A DNA stretch of 21,741 nt from an uncultured Ideonella sp. (GCA_946479475.1 CAMLGG010000063.1:1-21741); one strand, 5' to 3'; numbered from the stretch's first letter, positions 8,137 to 15,537 are shown. A program made the numbers and translations. The notes: generated from the letters alone by a model not told the origin.

Positions 8137-8142
8137 AATGTA
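8137..8142 (-). promoter_or_regulatory. -10-like hexamer for the aroG leader transcript
   Basis: TACATT on the minus strand, 10 bases before the leader-peptide ATG, is the best -10 candidate in the 79-base divergent gap to the sulfatase gene. No good -35 is seen. The resulting leader, about 140 nt to the end of the terminator, would have normal attenuator length. Confidence 0.3.
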
Positions 8143-8205
8143 GCATGTCGCCCGCCGGAGGGCCCTTGCTGAAGTCTCCGGGGACCAACAGGGAAGGAAC
8201 CCAAG

Positions 8206-9615
8206 ATGAGGCGGCGAGAGCTATTGCACGTGGCGGCCTTGATGGCGGCCGTGACCGGTTGCGGCGGGGGCGGGTCGTCTGCGCCCGTGGCCTCGGAGCC
8301 TCCACCGCCACCGCCGCCACCCCCACCCCCGCCACCCCCACCCCCGCCACCGCCGCCACCGCCTCCCAACGTCCTGTTCGTCTCGATCGACGACCTCAAC
8401 GACTGGGTCGGCTTTCTCGGCGGGCACCCGCAGGTCCGGACGCCGGCGCTGGACGCCCTGGCCGCTCGCTCCTCCGTCTTCACGCGTGCCTACTGCGCCG
8501 CGCCGGTGTGCTCGGCGTCGCGCGCGACCGTGCTCTCGGGCCTTTCGGTGGAGAACACCCACGTCTACTACAACGACCAGACCTTCCTGGGCGTGAACCC
8601 TGGCAAGAAGCAGGTGGACGACATGTTCGCCGACGCCGGCTACCTGAAGCAGCGCTATGGCAAGGTCGACCACTTCTACTCGACCCATGTCGAGCAGCCG
8701 CTGCCGTCGCCCATGCCGTACGCCAACAAGGTCTGCGCGGCGCCCATAGGAGAAGGGGCCTTCGACTGGGGCCCGGCGCCGGGCGGCGACGAGGCGCAGC
8801 CGGACTACCAGTACGCCCAGAGCGGGATCGACTTCCTGCAGGCCCGGCACGACAAGCCCTTCTTCCTGGCTGTCGGGTTCGCGCGTCCGCACGTCGGCTG
8901 GTACGTCCCTCAGCGATTCTTCGACATGTACCCGAAGGAGACGCTGCAGTTGCCGCCCGCGCCGCCGGACGATCTCGACGACCTCGGGCCGGCCGGCAAG
9001 GCCATTGCCCTGCAGTTCAAGTTCCACGACTGCATCACGCGCCAGAACCTGTGGGCCGATGCCGTGCAGGCCTATCTCGCGAGCATCAGCTGGGCCGACA
9101 GCCAGCTCGCGCGGCTGATCGCCGCCCTGGACGCCAGCGTCTACAAGGACAACACCATCCTGGTCGTCTGGAGCGACCACGGATTCCACCTCGGGGAGAA
9201 GTTCCACTGGCACAAGCTGGCCCTGTGGGAAAGGGCCACGCGGGTCCCCCTGCTGATCCGCCTTCCCGGCCAGGCCGCGAGGACCGACATCGACGCACTG
9301 GTCAGCCTGCGGGACCTGGCGCCCACGCTGCTGGAGCGCTGCGGGGTTGCTCCGGCCTACGCGATGGACGGCCGAAGCTTGAGTCCATTGCTGGCCGACC
9401 CGCACACGGCCTGGGACCATCCGGTGCTGACGACCAAGGACCAGCACGACCACGCCATCCGGACCGCCGACTGGCGCTACATCCGGTATGCCAGTGGCGA
9501 GCGTGAGCTCTATGACGAGAACGCCGACCCTGGCGAGCTGCGCAACCTTTCCGGTGACAGCCGATACGAATCCGTGATGGTGCAGCTCGATGCGCTGATG
9601 CCGCCCAGGCCCTGA
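8206..9615 (+). CDS. Sulfatase lipoprotein with 23-residue polyproline linker
   Basis: This is an exported type I sulfatase of the arylsulfatase/iduronate-2-sulfatase family, predicted to hydrolyse a sulfate ester outside the cytoplasm. The 469-residue protein begins RRRELL (a Tat-like twin arginine) and a hydrophobic stretch with the lipobox VTGC (Cys19), then GGGG and 23 prolines (32-54). The sulfatase domain starts at once with NVLFVSIDDLNDW (metal ligands D62, D63). C102 in CSASRATVLSG is the residue converted to formylglycine; R106, K153, H229 and D324-H325 in VWSDHGFHLGEK also fit the active site. The ATG at 8206 follows AAGGAA. No formylglycine-generating enzyme gene is in the window, so maturation must be supplied elsewhere. 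Substrate is unknown. It is divergent from the aroG leader and followed by a 210-base gap. Confidence 0.92.
   Translation: MRRRELLHVAALMAAVTGCGGGGSSAPVASEPPPPPPPPPPPPPPPPPPPPPPPNVLFVSIDDLNDWVGFLGGHPQVRTPALDALAARSSVFTRAYCAAPVCSASRATVLSGLSVENTHVYYNDQTFLGVNPGKKQVDDMFADAGYLKQRYGKVDHFYSTHVEQPLPSPMPYANKVCAAPIGEGAFDWGPAPGGDEAQPDYQYAQSGIDFLQARHDKPFFLAVGFARPHVGWYVPQRFFDMYPKETLQLPPAPPDDLDDLGPAGKAIALQFKFHDCITRQNLWADAVQAYLASISWADSQLARLIAALDASVYKDNTILVVWSDHGFHLGEKFHWHKLALWERATRVPLLIRLPGQAARTDIDALVSLRDLAPTLLERCGVAPAYAMDGRSLSPLLADPHTAWDHPVLTTKDQHDHAIRTADWRYIRYASGERELYDENADPGELRNLSGDSRYESVMVQLDALMPPRP
8299..8367 (+). repeat. CCN repeat tract encoding 23 prolines
   Basis: 23 consecutive proline codons mix CCA, CCC, CCG and CCT. 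The core is a perfect tandem duplication of the 15-base unit CCACCCCCACCCCCG (8317-8331 and 8332-8346), bracketed by CCACCGCCG-type units. This points to growth by in-frame slippage or duplication. Confidence 0.9.
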
Positions 9616-9793
9616 CACCCACGGCGTGGTGACCGCGGCGCGCCTGGAGCCGCCGACCAGCCGGGCGCCTTATCGGCACGCCGGCCGAGGACTTGAGCCG
9701 GAAAAAGGGTCCGCCGAAGCCGCTCATCCGGCCGGCGATTGACTTCAAGGTCCAGCCCGAACAACCGAAACAACCCGCATGCGCGCCGCAGGT

Positions 9794-9807
9794 GTGGCGC
9801 GCGCCAC
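9794..9807. repeat. 14-bp perfect palindrome upstream of the lipoprotein gene
   Basis: GTGGCGCGCGCCAC, 18 bases before the ATG at 9826, is perfectly self-complementary. It could be an operator or mRNA hairpin near the ribosome binding site. Palindromes of this GC content also arise by chance here. The rest of the gap 9616-9825 holds a TTGACT (9739-9744) without a convincing -10 element and nothing else that I recognise. Confidence 0.3.
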
Positions 9808-9825
9808 CAGAGGCAAGGGTTGGCC

Positions 9826-11211
9826 ATGCGGGCGTTCGTGTACAACAACGGCAAGACTTCTTCCACGGCTCGGTCGAGAGCGCTCGGCATGGTCTCGGTA
9901 CTGATGATGGCTGTGCTTGCCGCCGCTTGTGGCGGCGGCGGTGGTGGCGGCGGCGGGGTCGCCGAAGAGCCGGTCACCGGCGGCGTCGATGAACAGCCCC
10001 AGGGCGACGGCGGTTCCACCGGCCCGGCGCCGCAGGAGGGCGCGGAGGCGGTGTACTTCCGGCCGGCGGCCGCGCTCGCGGCCGCCGGCGCGGTCGACCG
10101 TGTATCGAGCGGCAGCAAGCTCTACGCGGCGTGGAACCCGCAGGACGCCACGACGGCCCTCAAGCCCGGGATGAAGGTGATGTTCTTCGGCTCGGCGCAA
10201 GGCTGCGCCGCGGGCACCGAAGGCCCGCTGGCCACCCTGGCGGACAAACGCCTGGCGGCCGTGGCCGCCCTGACGACGCTGCCCGCGACGAAGGCCGTGC
10301 CGGCCCTTCGCTGGACGCCCGCGGGCGCCGCGGCCGGCTGCGACGCAGAAGCGCAAGGCAAGAGCGGCGCCTCCGCGGTCTTCCTGAATGCGGACGACAC
10401 GTCGGGCGCCGTCGGCATGCTGACCACTTCCGGCAAGCAGGAAGACGGCTCCACGCCGTTCTTCGGGCCCTTCGGCGCCGGCGGCCAGAACGGCTCGGGC
10501 GCCAATGCCTACATCACCGGCACCTTCGTCAACTTCCGCCAGGCGTGGGCGGTGGCCGATCCGCTTCAACCCTGGATCGGCACGGCGGTCGCGCGTGTGC
10601 GCAGCGTCCAGAGCGTGGGCGCGGTCCGGCTCGACACGGCCGGCCCCGCCGTGCAGGCCAAGCAGCAGATGATGGCCACCTTCCTGAACACCACCTGCAT
10701 CCGCACGCTCAAGGGCCAGCCCTGCCAGGTGCAGTACCTGTTCAACACGGCGATCGCGCGCTCCGGCGTCAAGGACTGGTCGCAGGTCGGCTGGTTCAAG
10801 AACGGCGACGTCTGGTTCGACCCGGCCCAGGGCGGCATCCCGATCGTGGATGGCCCCATCCACGACAGCGGTCAGCTGACGCTCGATTCGAAGACCCGCC
10901 TGCCGCTGTTCGTCTCGCAAGGCTCGGCGACTCAGCACGCAGCCTTCTCCGGCCGGACCTTCGACGTGACGATCGCTTTCGATCAACTGCGCAACGTGCT
11001 TCGAATCGTCGCTGCCCGCAAGCTCGGCATCGAGCTCGCGAGCGTGGGTGACGCTCAGGTCGCGCAGGTCTGGGGCACCGCCTGGAACGATCGCAAGGCC
11101 TGGGTTCTGCTGAGCGGGCACGTGGGCCAGGAGGTCTACAACCCGAGCGCCGAACACAAGGTCCAGATCGGCGGCGGCTTCAGAAGTCTGTACGTCGGCC
11201 CCCAAGGCTAG
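9826..11211 (+). CDS. Lipoprotein of unknown function with nine-glycine linker
   Basis: This encodes a predicted 461-residue lipoprotein; I do not recognise the family. The ATG at 9826 (MRAFVYNNGK) is chosen over one 29 codons upstream because AAGGG precedes it and a signal peptide follows: MVSVLMMAVLAAAC, lipidated Cys about residue 35, then nine glycines and an acidic, Gly/Pro-rich linker. The mature part looks globular: YFRPAAALAAAGAVDRVSSG, an N-terminal half rich in Ala/Gly with two cysteines (GSAQGCAAG and AAGCDAEAQ), then a C-terminal half with TTCIRTLKGQPCQVQYLFNTAI, GWFKNGDVWFDPAQGG and IHDSGQLTLDSKTRLPLF. The second Cys pair may form a disulfide. It is probably anchored in the outer membrane. 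A strong terminator follows at 11257, so it may be monocistronic. Function cannot be inferred from its neighbours. Confidence 0.8.
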   Translation: MRAFVYNNGKTSSTARSRALGMVSVLMMAVLAAACGGGGGGGGGVAEEPVTGGVDEQPQGDGGSTGPAPQEGAEAVYFRPAAALAAAGAVDRVSSGSKLYAAWNPQDATTALKPGMKVMFFGSAQGCAAGTEGPLATLADKRLAAVAALTTLPATKAVPALRWTPAGAAAGCDAEAQGKSGASAVFLNADDTSGAVGMLTTSGKQEDGSTPFFGPFGAGGQNGSGANAYITGTFVNFRQAWAVADPLQPWIGTAVARVRSVQSVGAVRLDTAGPAVQAKQQMMATFLNTTCIRTLKGQPCQVQYLFNTAIARSGVKDWSQVGWFKNGDVWFDPAQGGIPIVDGPIHDSGQLTLDSKTRLPLFVSQGSATQHAAFSGRTFDVTIAFDQLRNVLRIVAARKLGIELASVGDAQVAQVWGTAWNDRKAWVLLSGHVGQEVYNPSAEHKVQIGGGFRSLYVGPQG

Positions 11212-11256
11212 GGGGTCGGCCGGCCGGGCACGGCCGGCGGCGCTGGCTAAGATTTC

Positions 11257-11290
11257 AGGCCTCGCCGGCAGCGGCGAGGCCTTTCGTTGT
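11257..11290 (+). terminator. Rho-independent terminator between lipoprotein and acyltransferase genes
   Basis: A perfect 10-bp stem, AGGCCTCGCC (11257-11266) and GGCGAGGCCT (11273-11282), has the loop GGCAGC and is followed by the T-rich TTCGTTGTT. It sits 45 bases after the lipoprotein stop and only about 16-24 bases before the next start codon (11307). It could therefore also be a 5' leader element of the acyltransferase gene. Confidence 0.7.
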
Positions 11291-11306
11291 TCAGCCGCCT
11301 GCCGCC

Positions 11307-12080
11307 ATGCTCGATCAACCCCTGTTGCTGGATCCGCTGCTGCGGCTGATGCCGCTGCCGCATACCCTGGTCCGGCACGCAAGCGCCTCGGTCGAGCGAC
11401 GGCTGCGCACCTTGCGCCTGTCCGACACGCCCCTGGCGGCCCACGTGTCCGCCAGCTTCGACGAGAGCTGCCGCCTCACCATCGCGGAAGACATGGACCT
11501 GGACGCCCTTCCGGTGAAGCTGAGCGTTCCCAGGGGCCGCCGGCGGTTCAGCGGCGTGCACCTGACGGTGCTGAGCGACAAGGGTCAGTTCAAGCTGCTG
11601 GTGGCCGACGACGACTGCCGCGCGTTCATCGGCAGCGGCACCACGGTCCGTGGCGCCATCCAGCTCCTTGGGGCGGCCACGGTCTTCATCGGCGATCACA
11701 CGGTCATCGGCCAGTCCCGACTGATCGTCAACCACGCCGACCTGGTGATCGGCGAAGACTGCCACCTGGTGGAGGACGTGCTCCTTCAGGGCAACGACCC
11801 GCACCTCATCACCGACCTGAGCAACGGCAGGCTGCTCAACGGCTCGCGGCAGCGCACCTATCTCGGCCGCCATGTGCTGGTGAACCGGCGCGCGCTCCTG
11901 ATGCCGGGGGTGCGGATCGGGGATGGCGCCATCGTGCAGGCGGGCGCAGTTGTCGTCTCGGACGTGCCGCCCAACACCTGGGTCGGCGGCTCGCCGGCGC
12001 AGGTGCTGCGAGAGCAGGTCGGGTGGTCGCGCGAGTCGCTGGCCCAACCGGCCAGGCAGAAGGCGCGGCGCGCCGGGTGA
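11307..12080 (+). CDS. Left-handed beta-helix (hexapeptide-repeat) acyltransferase, copy 1
   Basis: This is a 257-residue protein of the LacA/NodL/CysE-like acyltransferase superfamily, probably an acyl- or acetyl-CoA dependent O-acyltransferase acting on a sugar. The N-terminal 100 residues (LLRLMPLPHTLVRHAS…) are not typical of the superfamily. From about residue 105 hexapeptide repeats follow: AFIGSGTTVRGAIQLLG, VFIGDHTVIGQS, LVIGEDCHLVEDVLLQ, then GNDPHLI (candidate catalytic His), TYLGRHVLVNRRALLMPGVRIGDGAIVQAGAVVV and the capping WVGGSPAQVLRE. No Shine-Dalgarno precedes the ATG. It has a clear tandem paralog 137 bases downstream (25 of 42 identical residues in the segment starting FIGD). 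The tandem pair and a nearby GSCFA gene suggest a glycan-modification locus, which is inference. Confidence 0.87.
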   Translation: MLDQPLLLDPLLRLMPLPHTLVRHASASVERRLRTLRLSDTPLAAHVSASFDESCRLTIAEDMDLDALPVKLSVPRGRRRFSGVHLTVLSDKGQFKLLVADDDCRAFIGSGTTVRGAIQLLGAATVFIGDHTVIGQSRLIVNHADLVIGEDCHLVEDVLLQGNDPHLITDLSNGRLLNGSRQRTYLGRHVLVNRRALLMPGVRIGDGAIVQAGAVVVSDVPPNTWVGGSPAQVLREQVGWSRESLAQPARQKARRAG

Positions 12081-12217
12081 GTTGGCCCCGGCGCCGCCTT
12101 CGGCGTCGGTCCCCCGGGGGGCCGTCGTGCACCGAGCGGCCCGTCGACGACCGGCCGATCCCGTAGCATCGCCGGCAGGCGACCCGCGTGGCGGTCGCAA
12201 GTGAACGCGTCCCCCGA

Positions 12218-12952
12218 ATGAGCATCTTCGTAGAGAAACCCCATCCCGAGCCCCTGATGCGGATCATGGGCCTGCCGCCCTCGCTGGTCCGCTACCTGCC
12301 CCTGACGGCGCAGAAGCCCTTGCGCACGGTGCTTCTGCGCGACGCGCCCCTCGTCCAGTCGCTCGGCATGGAATGGGCGGACGACTGCTACCTGACGACG
12401 TTCGATGGCGAGGCCGGGCCGCTGAACCACGTGGTCGTCAGCGTGCCCGGCGCTCGCCGCACCATCAGCGGCGTGCACCTGGCACTGTTCGGGCAGAAGG
12501 GGCAGCTCAACCTGGTGCTCGGCGGCGACCATCTGAAGGTGGTCATCGGCATGGAGACCACTGTGCGCGGCGCACTGCACCTGGCCGCCAAGGCGACGGC
12601 GTTCATCGGCGATCGCACGACCATCGGCCAGGCGCGGATGAACGCCGCGAATGCCGACCTCGTCATCGGCGACGACTGCCAGCTTTCCGAGGACGTGATC
12701 GTCCAGGCCAGCGACCAGCACGCGATCATCGAGCAGGAGGGCGGGGCGCCCGTCTTCGGCTACCGGAGGCACCTGCGGATCGGCCGCCATGTCTGGCTCG
12801 GCCGCCGGACCATGGTGCTGCCGGACGTCTCCATCGGCCAGGGCAGTGTCGTGGAGTCCGGGGCGGTGGTGCGATCCGATGTCCCGGCCAACGTGCTGGT
12901 CGGTGGCTCGCCGGCGCAGGTGCTGCGCGAGAAGATCGACTGGCGGCGCTGA
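12218..12952 (+). CDS. Left-handed beta-helix (hexapeptide-repeat) acyltransferase, copy 2
   Basis: This is a 244-residue paralog of the upstream gene with the same layout: an N-terminal segment (PLMRIMGLPPSLVRYL), the FSGVHL/ISGVHLALF strand pair, hexapeptide repeats (AFIGDRTTIGQA, LVIGDDCQLSEDVIVQ), the candidate catalytic His in SDQHAII, LRIGRHVWLGRRTMVLPDVSIGQGSVVESGAVV and the cap LVGGSPAQVLRE. The frame reaches a GTG at 12188. I prefer the ATG at 12218 because it gives an N-terminus the same length as the paralog's; neither start has a good ribosome binding site. TAGCAT at 12164-12169 could be a -10 element, implying its own promoter. The sugar acceptor and acyl donor are unknown. Confidence 0.87.
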   Translation: MSIFVEKPHPEPLMRIMGLPPSLVRYLPLTAQKPLRTVLLRDAPLVQSLGMEWADDCYLTTFDGEAGPLNHVVVSVPGARRTISGVHLALFGQKGQLNLVLGGDHLKVVIGMETTVRGALHLAAKATAFIGDRTTIGQARMNAANADLVIGDDCQLSEDVIVQASDQHAIIEQEGGAPVFGYRRHLRIGRHVWLGRRTMVLPDVSIGQGSVVESGAVVRSDVPANVLVGGSPAQVLREKIDWRR

Positions 12953-12972
12953 AGCGCGCGGTTCAGCGCGCT
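12953..12972. terminator. Hairpin between convergent acyltransferase and GSCFA genes
   Basis: A 7-bp perfect stem, AGCGCGC (12953-12959) and GCGCGCT (12966-12972), has a 6-base loop. It starts at the base after the acyltransferase TGA and covers the end of the GSCFA gene. There is no T-run. It is a possible bidirectional terminator. Confidence 0.35.
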
Positions 12973-14048
12973 GCTTCGACGTAGTGGCGGCGGAACAGCG
13001 CCATGACGTGGGCCACCAGCTGGGCGTTCACATGGCGATGGTCCCAGGCCCAGGCGCTGCGCGGGTCGGCATGGCAGACCAGCTCGTAGCTGGGGAAGTA
13101 GTCGACGTTGTCATGAAGCGCCGCGAACTCCTGCGCCACCGCGCGCAGCATCGATTTCGAATAGGTGTTCGTCGTGACCACGTCCTGCGACAGGAAGCTG
13201 CGCTCCAACGGCACGGGAGAGACGGTGACGACGATCCGGAAGTCGTCGCCGTGAACCGAACGCAGGAGCTCGTGCAGCGATTCGAGCGCCACGCGGTGCT
13301 GCTCGAAGCGGGTCAGGTGCACGGCGAGCTGCTCCCCGAAGGCGGCCATCACCCGGGGTCCGGGCGTGTTGTTGAGGTAGCGGCCCGCCTTCTCGTCGAA
13401 CCAGCACTCGGCCATGCCGAGCGTGAGCACGAACAACTTGCAGCGCCGCAACAGCGGGCCCAGGTGCTGGCGGACCGCTTGCCGGCGCGCCAGGGTGGTT
13501 TCGATGTCGGCCTGCCGCAGGGATTGGGTGTAGTGCAGGTCGGCCGCGCAGCCGCGGCTCAGCGGGTAGGTCAGCAACCCGTGCTCGATCTCCGGAGCGA
13601 CGCCCAGGAGGTGCCGGAACTCGTCCAGCATGGACATGCTGTTGTACCGGTTCAGGTAGGCCCGCGGACGGGTCCCGGCGCCGGTCGAATCGTCATGCAG
13701 CAGCGGCTCCTGGCCGAACAGCGCGTCGCAGCGGGTGGGGACCTCGAAGCCCAGGTCGGCCAGGGCGTCCTCGACCTCCCGCGCAAAGCACGATCCGACC
13801 GCGAAGACGGCCTGCCCGCGGCCGATGGAGAACTTGGGACGGATGCCGATCTCCGGCCGCGCGGCCCCTATCCGATGGCAGGCGAGACGCCGGTCCGCCT
13901 CGTTGGCCTGCCGGGCGCGTGCAGCCCAGATGCTGTAAGGATTGGCCTTGTGGGCCTCGCGCGCGGCGCTGGCGTCGACGCGCTCGAGCGGGCGTCCGCC
14001 CGCTTCGGCCGAGGCGCCGCCGAGCGCTCGGTCGAACAGCCTCTTCAT
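12963..14048 (-). CDS. GSCFA-domain protein (SGNH-like)
   Basis: This is a 361-residue GSCFA family protein. The family-defining GSCFAREV is at residues 85-92, after VFAV, where the Ser would be the nucleophile of an SGNH-hydrolase-like fold. The later conserved blocks are present: LTLGMAECWFD, VVTVSPVPL, NTYSKSMLRAVAQEF, YFPSYELV and a C-terminal D-x-RHVN that would supply Asp/His. GSCFA proteins are found in polysaccharide and capsule loci and are thought to act as acyl esterases or transferases on glycans; the substrate is unknown. The gene lies 13 bases after tldD on the same strand, so it may be co-transcribed with it, and converges on the acyltransferase pair. Confidence 0.9.
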   Translation of the reverse strand: MKRLFDRALGGASAEAGGRPLERVDASAAREAHKANPYSIWAARARQANEADRRLACHRIGAARPEIGIRPKFSIGRGQAVFAVGSCFAREVEDALADLGFEVPTRCDALFGQEPLLHDDSTGAGTRPRAYLNRYNSMSMLDEFRHLLGVAPEIEHGLLTYPLSRGCAADLHYTQSLRQADIETTLARRQAVRQHLGPLLRRCKLFVLTLGMAECWFDEKAGRYLNNTPGPRVMAAFGEQLAVHLTRFEQHRVALESLHELLRSVHGDDFRIVVTVSPVPLERSFLSQDVVTTNTYSKSMLRAVAQEFAALHDNVDYFPSYELVCHADPRSAWAWDHRHVNAQLVAHVMALFRRHYVEAAR

Positions 14049-14061
14049 GGGGCCAGGGCCC

Positions 14062-15525
14062 TCAGGCGGTGCCGCCGACCGTGATCCCGTCGATGCGCAG
14101 CGTCGGCTGGCCGACGCCCACCGGCACGCTCTGGCCGTCCTTGCCGCAGGTGCCCACGCCCGTGTCGAGCTCCAAGTCGTTGCCGATCATGCTGACGCGG
14201 GTCATCGCCTCGGGGCCGTTGCCGATGAGCGTCGCGCCCTTGACCGGGTAGAGGATCTTGCCGTTCTCGACCCAGAAGGCCTCCGAGGCCGAGAAGACGA
14301 ACTTGCCGCTGGTGATGTCCACCTGGCCGCCGCCGAAGTTGGTGGCGTACAGGCCCCGCTTGATGCTGGCGACGATCTCTTCCTTGGACTTGTCGCCGGC
14401 CAGCATGTAGGTGTTGGTCATGCGGGGCATGGGCACGTGGGCGTAGCTCTCGCGGCGGCCGTTGCCGGTCGGCTTGACGCCCATCAGGCGGGCATTGAGG
14501 CTGTCCTGCATGTAGCCGCGCAGGATGCCGTCCTCGATCAGCACGTTCTTCTGCGTCGGGTTGCCCTCGTCGTCGACGTTGAGCGAGCCGCGGCGGTCGG
14601 TGAGCGTGCCGTCGTCGAGCACGGTGACGCCCTTGGCCGCGACGCGCTGACCCATGCGGCCGGAGAAGGTGGACGAGCCCTTGCGGTTGAAATCGCCCTC
14701 CAGGCCGTGGCCGACGGCCTCGTGCAGCATCACGCCGGGCCAGCCCGAGCCGAGCACCACGGTCATCTCGCCGGCAGGGGCCGGGCGCGACTCGAGGTTG
14801 GTCAGCGCCGCGTTGACCGCCTGCTCGACATACTCGACCAGCTGCGCCTCCTGGAAGTAGCCCAGGCCGAAGCGGCCGCCGCCGCCGCCGGAGCCGATCT
14901 CCCGGCGGCCGTTCTGCTCGGCGATCACGGTGACGGACAAACGCACCAGCGGCCGGACGTCCGCGGCGCGGGTGCCGTCCGCGCGGGCCACCATCACCAC
15001 GTCGTACTCGGCGGCCAGGCCGGCCATCACCTGCACCACGCGCGGGTCGCGCGCGCGGGCGAGCTTCTCGACGCGCTCCAGCAGGGCGACCTTCTGCGTG
15101 CTGTCCAGCGTGGCGATCGGGTCCATCGGCGCGTACAGGGTGCGGCTGCCGGCGACCTTGGTCGGCCCGCCGACCCGCACGCGCCGGCTCTGGCCGGCCG
15201 AGGCGATGGCGCGAACCGTGCGAGCGGCGTCCAGCAGCGCCGCCTCGGAGATGTCGTCCGAGTAGGCGAAGGCCGTCTTCTCGCCGGCGACGGCGCGCAC
15301 GCCCACCCCCTGGTCGATGGAGAAGCTGCCGCTCTTGACGATGCCCTCCTCGAGGCTCCAGCCCTCGTGGCGGGTGTACTGGAAGTACAGGTCCGCGTCG
15401 TCCACGCGGTGCTCGGCGATCTCGCCTAGAGCGCGCTGAAGCGTGGCCTCGCTGAGTTGGTAGGGATCCAGCAGCAGCCCTTGGGCCACGGCCAGGCGCT
15501 CGAGGGTCGGTTCGCGGGCGATCAT
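14062..15525 (-). CDS. tldD: Metalloprotease TldD
   Basis: This is a 487-residue TldD/PmbA-family protein. With its partner TldE (PmbA) it forms a cytoplasmic zinc protease that degrades unfolded peptides and matures some modified peptides such as microcin B17, and it affects CcdA stability. The zinc-binding HEAVGH (H268, E269, H273) is intact, as are GSGGGGGRFG before it and the C-terminal GTCGKDGQ segment. Length matches E. coli TldD (481). The ATG at 15525 gives the family start (…LLLDPYQLSEATLQRAL). It has no Shine-Dalgarno but TACAAT 6 bases upstream. The partner TldE gene is not in the window. The GSCFA gene follows at 13 bases. Confidence 0.95.
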   Translation of the reverse strand: MIAREPTLERLAVAQGLLLDPYQLSEATLQRALGEIAEHRVDDADLYFQYTRHEGWSLEEGIVKSGSFSIDQGVGVRAVAGEKTAFAYSDDISEAALLDAARTVRAIASAGQSRRVRVGGPTKVAGSRTLYAPMDPIATLDSTQKVALLERVEKLARARDPRVVQVMAGLAAEYDVVMVARADGTRAADVRPLVRLSVTVIAEQNGRREIGSGGGGGRFGLGYFQEAQLVEYVEQAVNAALTNLESRPAPAGEMTVVLGSGWPGVMLHEAVGHGLEGDFNRKGSSTFSGRMGQRVAAKGVTVLDDGTLTDRRGSLNVDDEGNPTQKNVLIEDGILRGYMQDSLNARLMGVKPTGNGRRESYAHVPMPRMTNTYMLAGDKSKEEIVASIKRGLYATNFGGGQVDITSGKFVFSASEAFWVENGKILYPVKGATLIGNGPEAMTRVSMIGNDLELDTGVGTCGKDGQSVPVGVGQPTLRIDGITVGGTA

Positions 15526-15531
15526 CGGCCG

Positions 15532-15537
15532 ATTGTA
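15532..15537 (-). promoter_or_regulatory. -10-like hexamer adjacent to tldD start (possible leaderless mRNA)
   Basis: TACAAT on the minus strand ends 6 bases before the tldD ATG, with no ribosome binding site in between. This is a near-consensus -10 element, so the transcript may begin at the start codon. No clear -35 was found. Confidence 0.4.

Noticed and set aside
8317..8346. Tandem 15-base repeats as a possible CRISPR or iteron
   Set aside because: The repeats are in-frame proline codons without spacers.
8221..9618. 465-codon minus-strand open frame opposite the sulfatase gene
   Set aside because: The sulfatase catalytic motifs are all on the plus strand. The antisense frame is a consequence of codon bias.
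9745..11382. 545-codon minus-strand open frame opposite the unknown lipoprotein
   Set aside because: The plus-strand gene has a signal peptide, lipobox and ribosome binding site. The antisense frame shows only Ala/Arg/Gly-rich sequence with no motif.
13942..15429. 495-codon plus-strand open frame opposite tldD
   Set aside because: TldD is unmistakable on the minus strand; this frame is its mirror.
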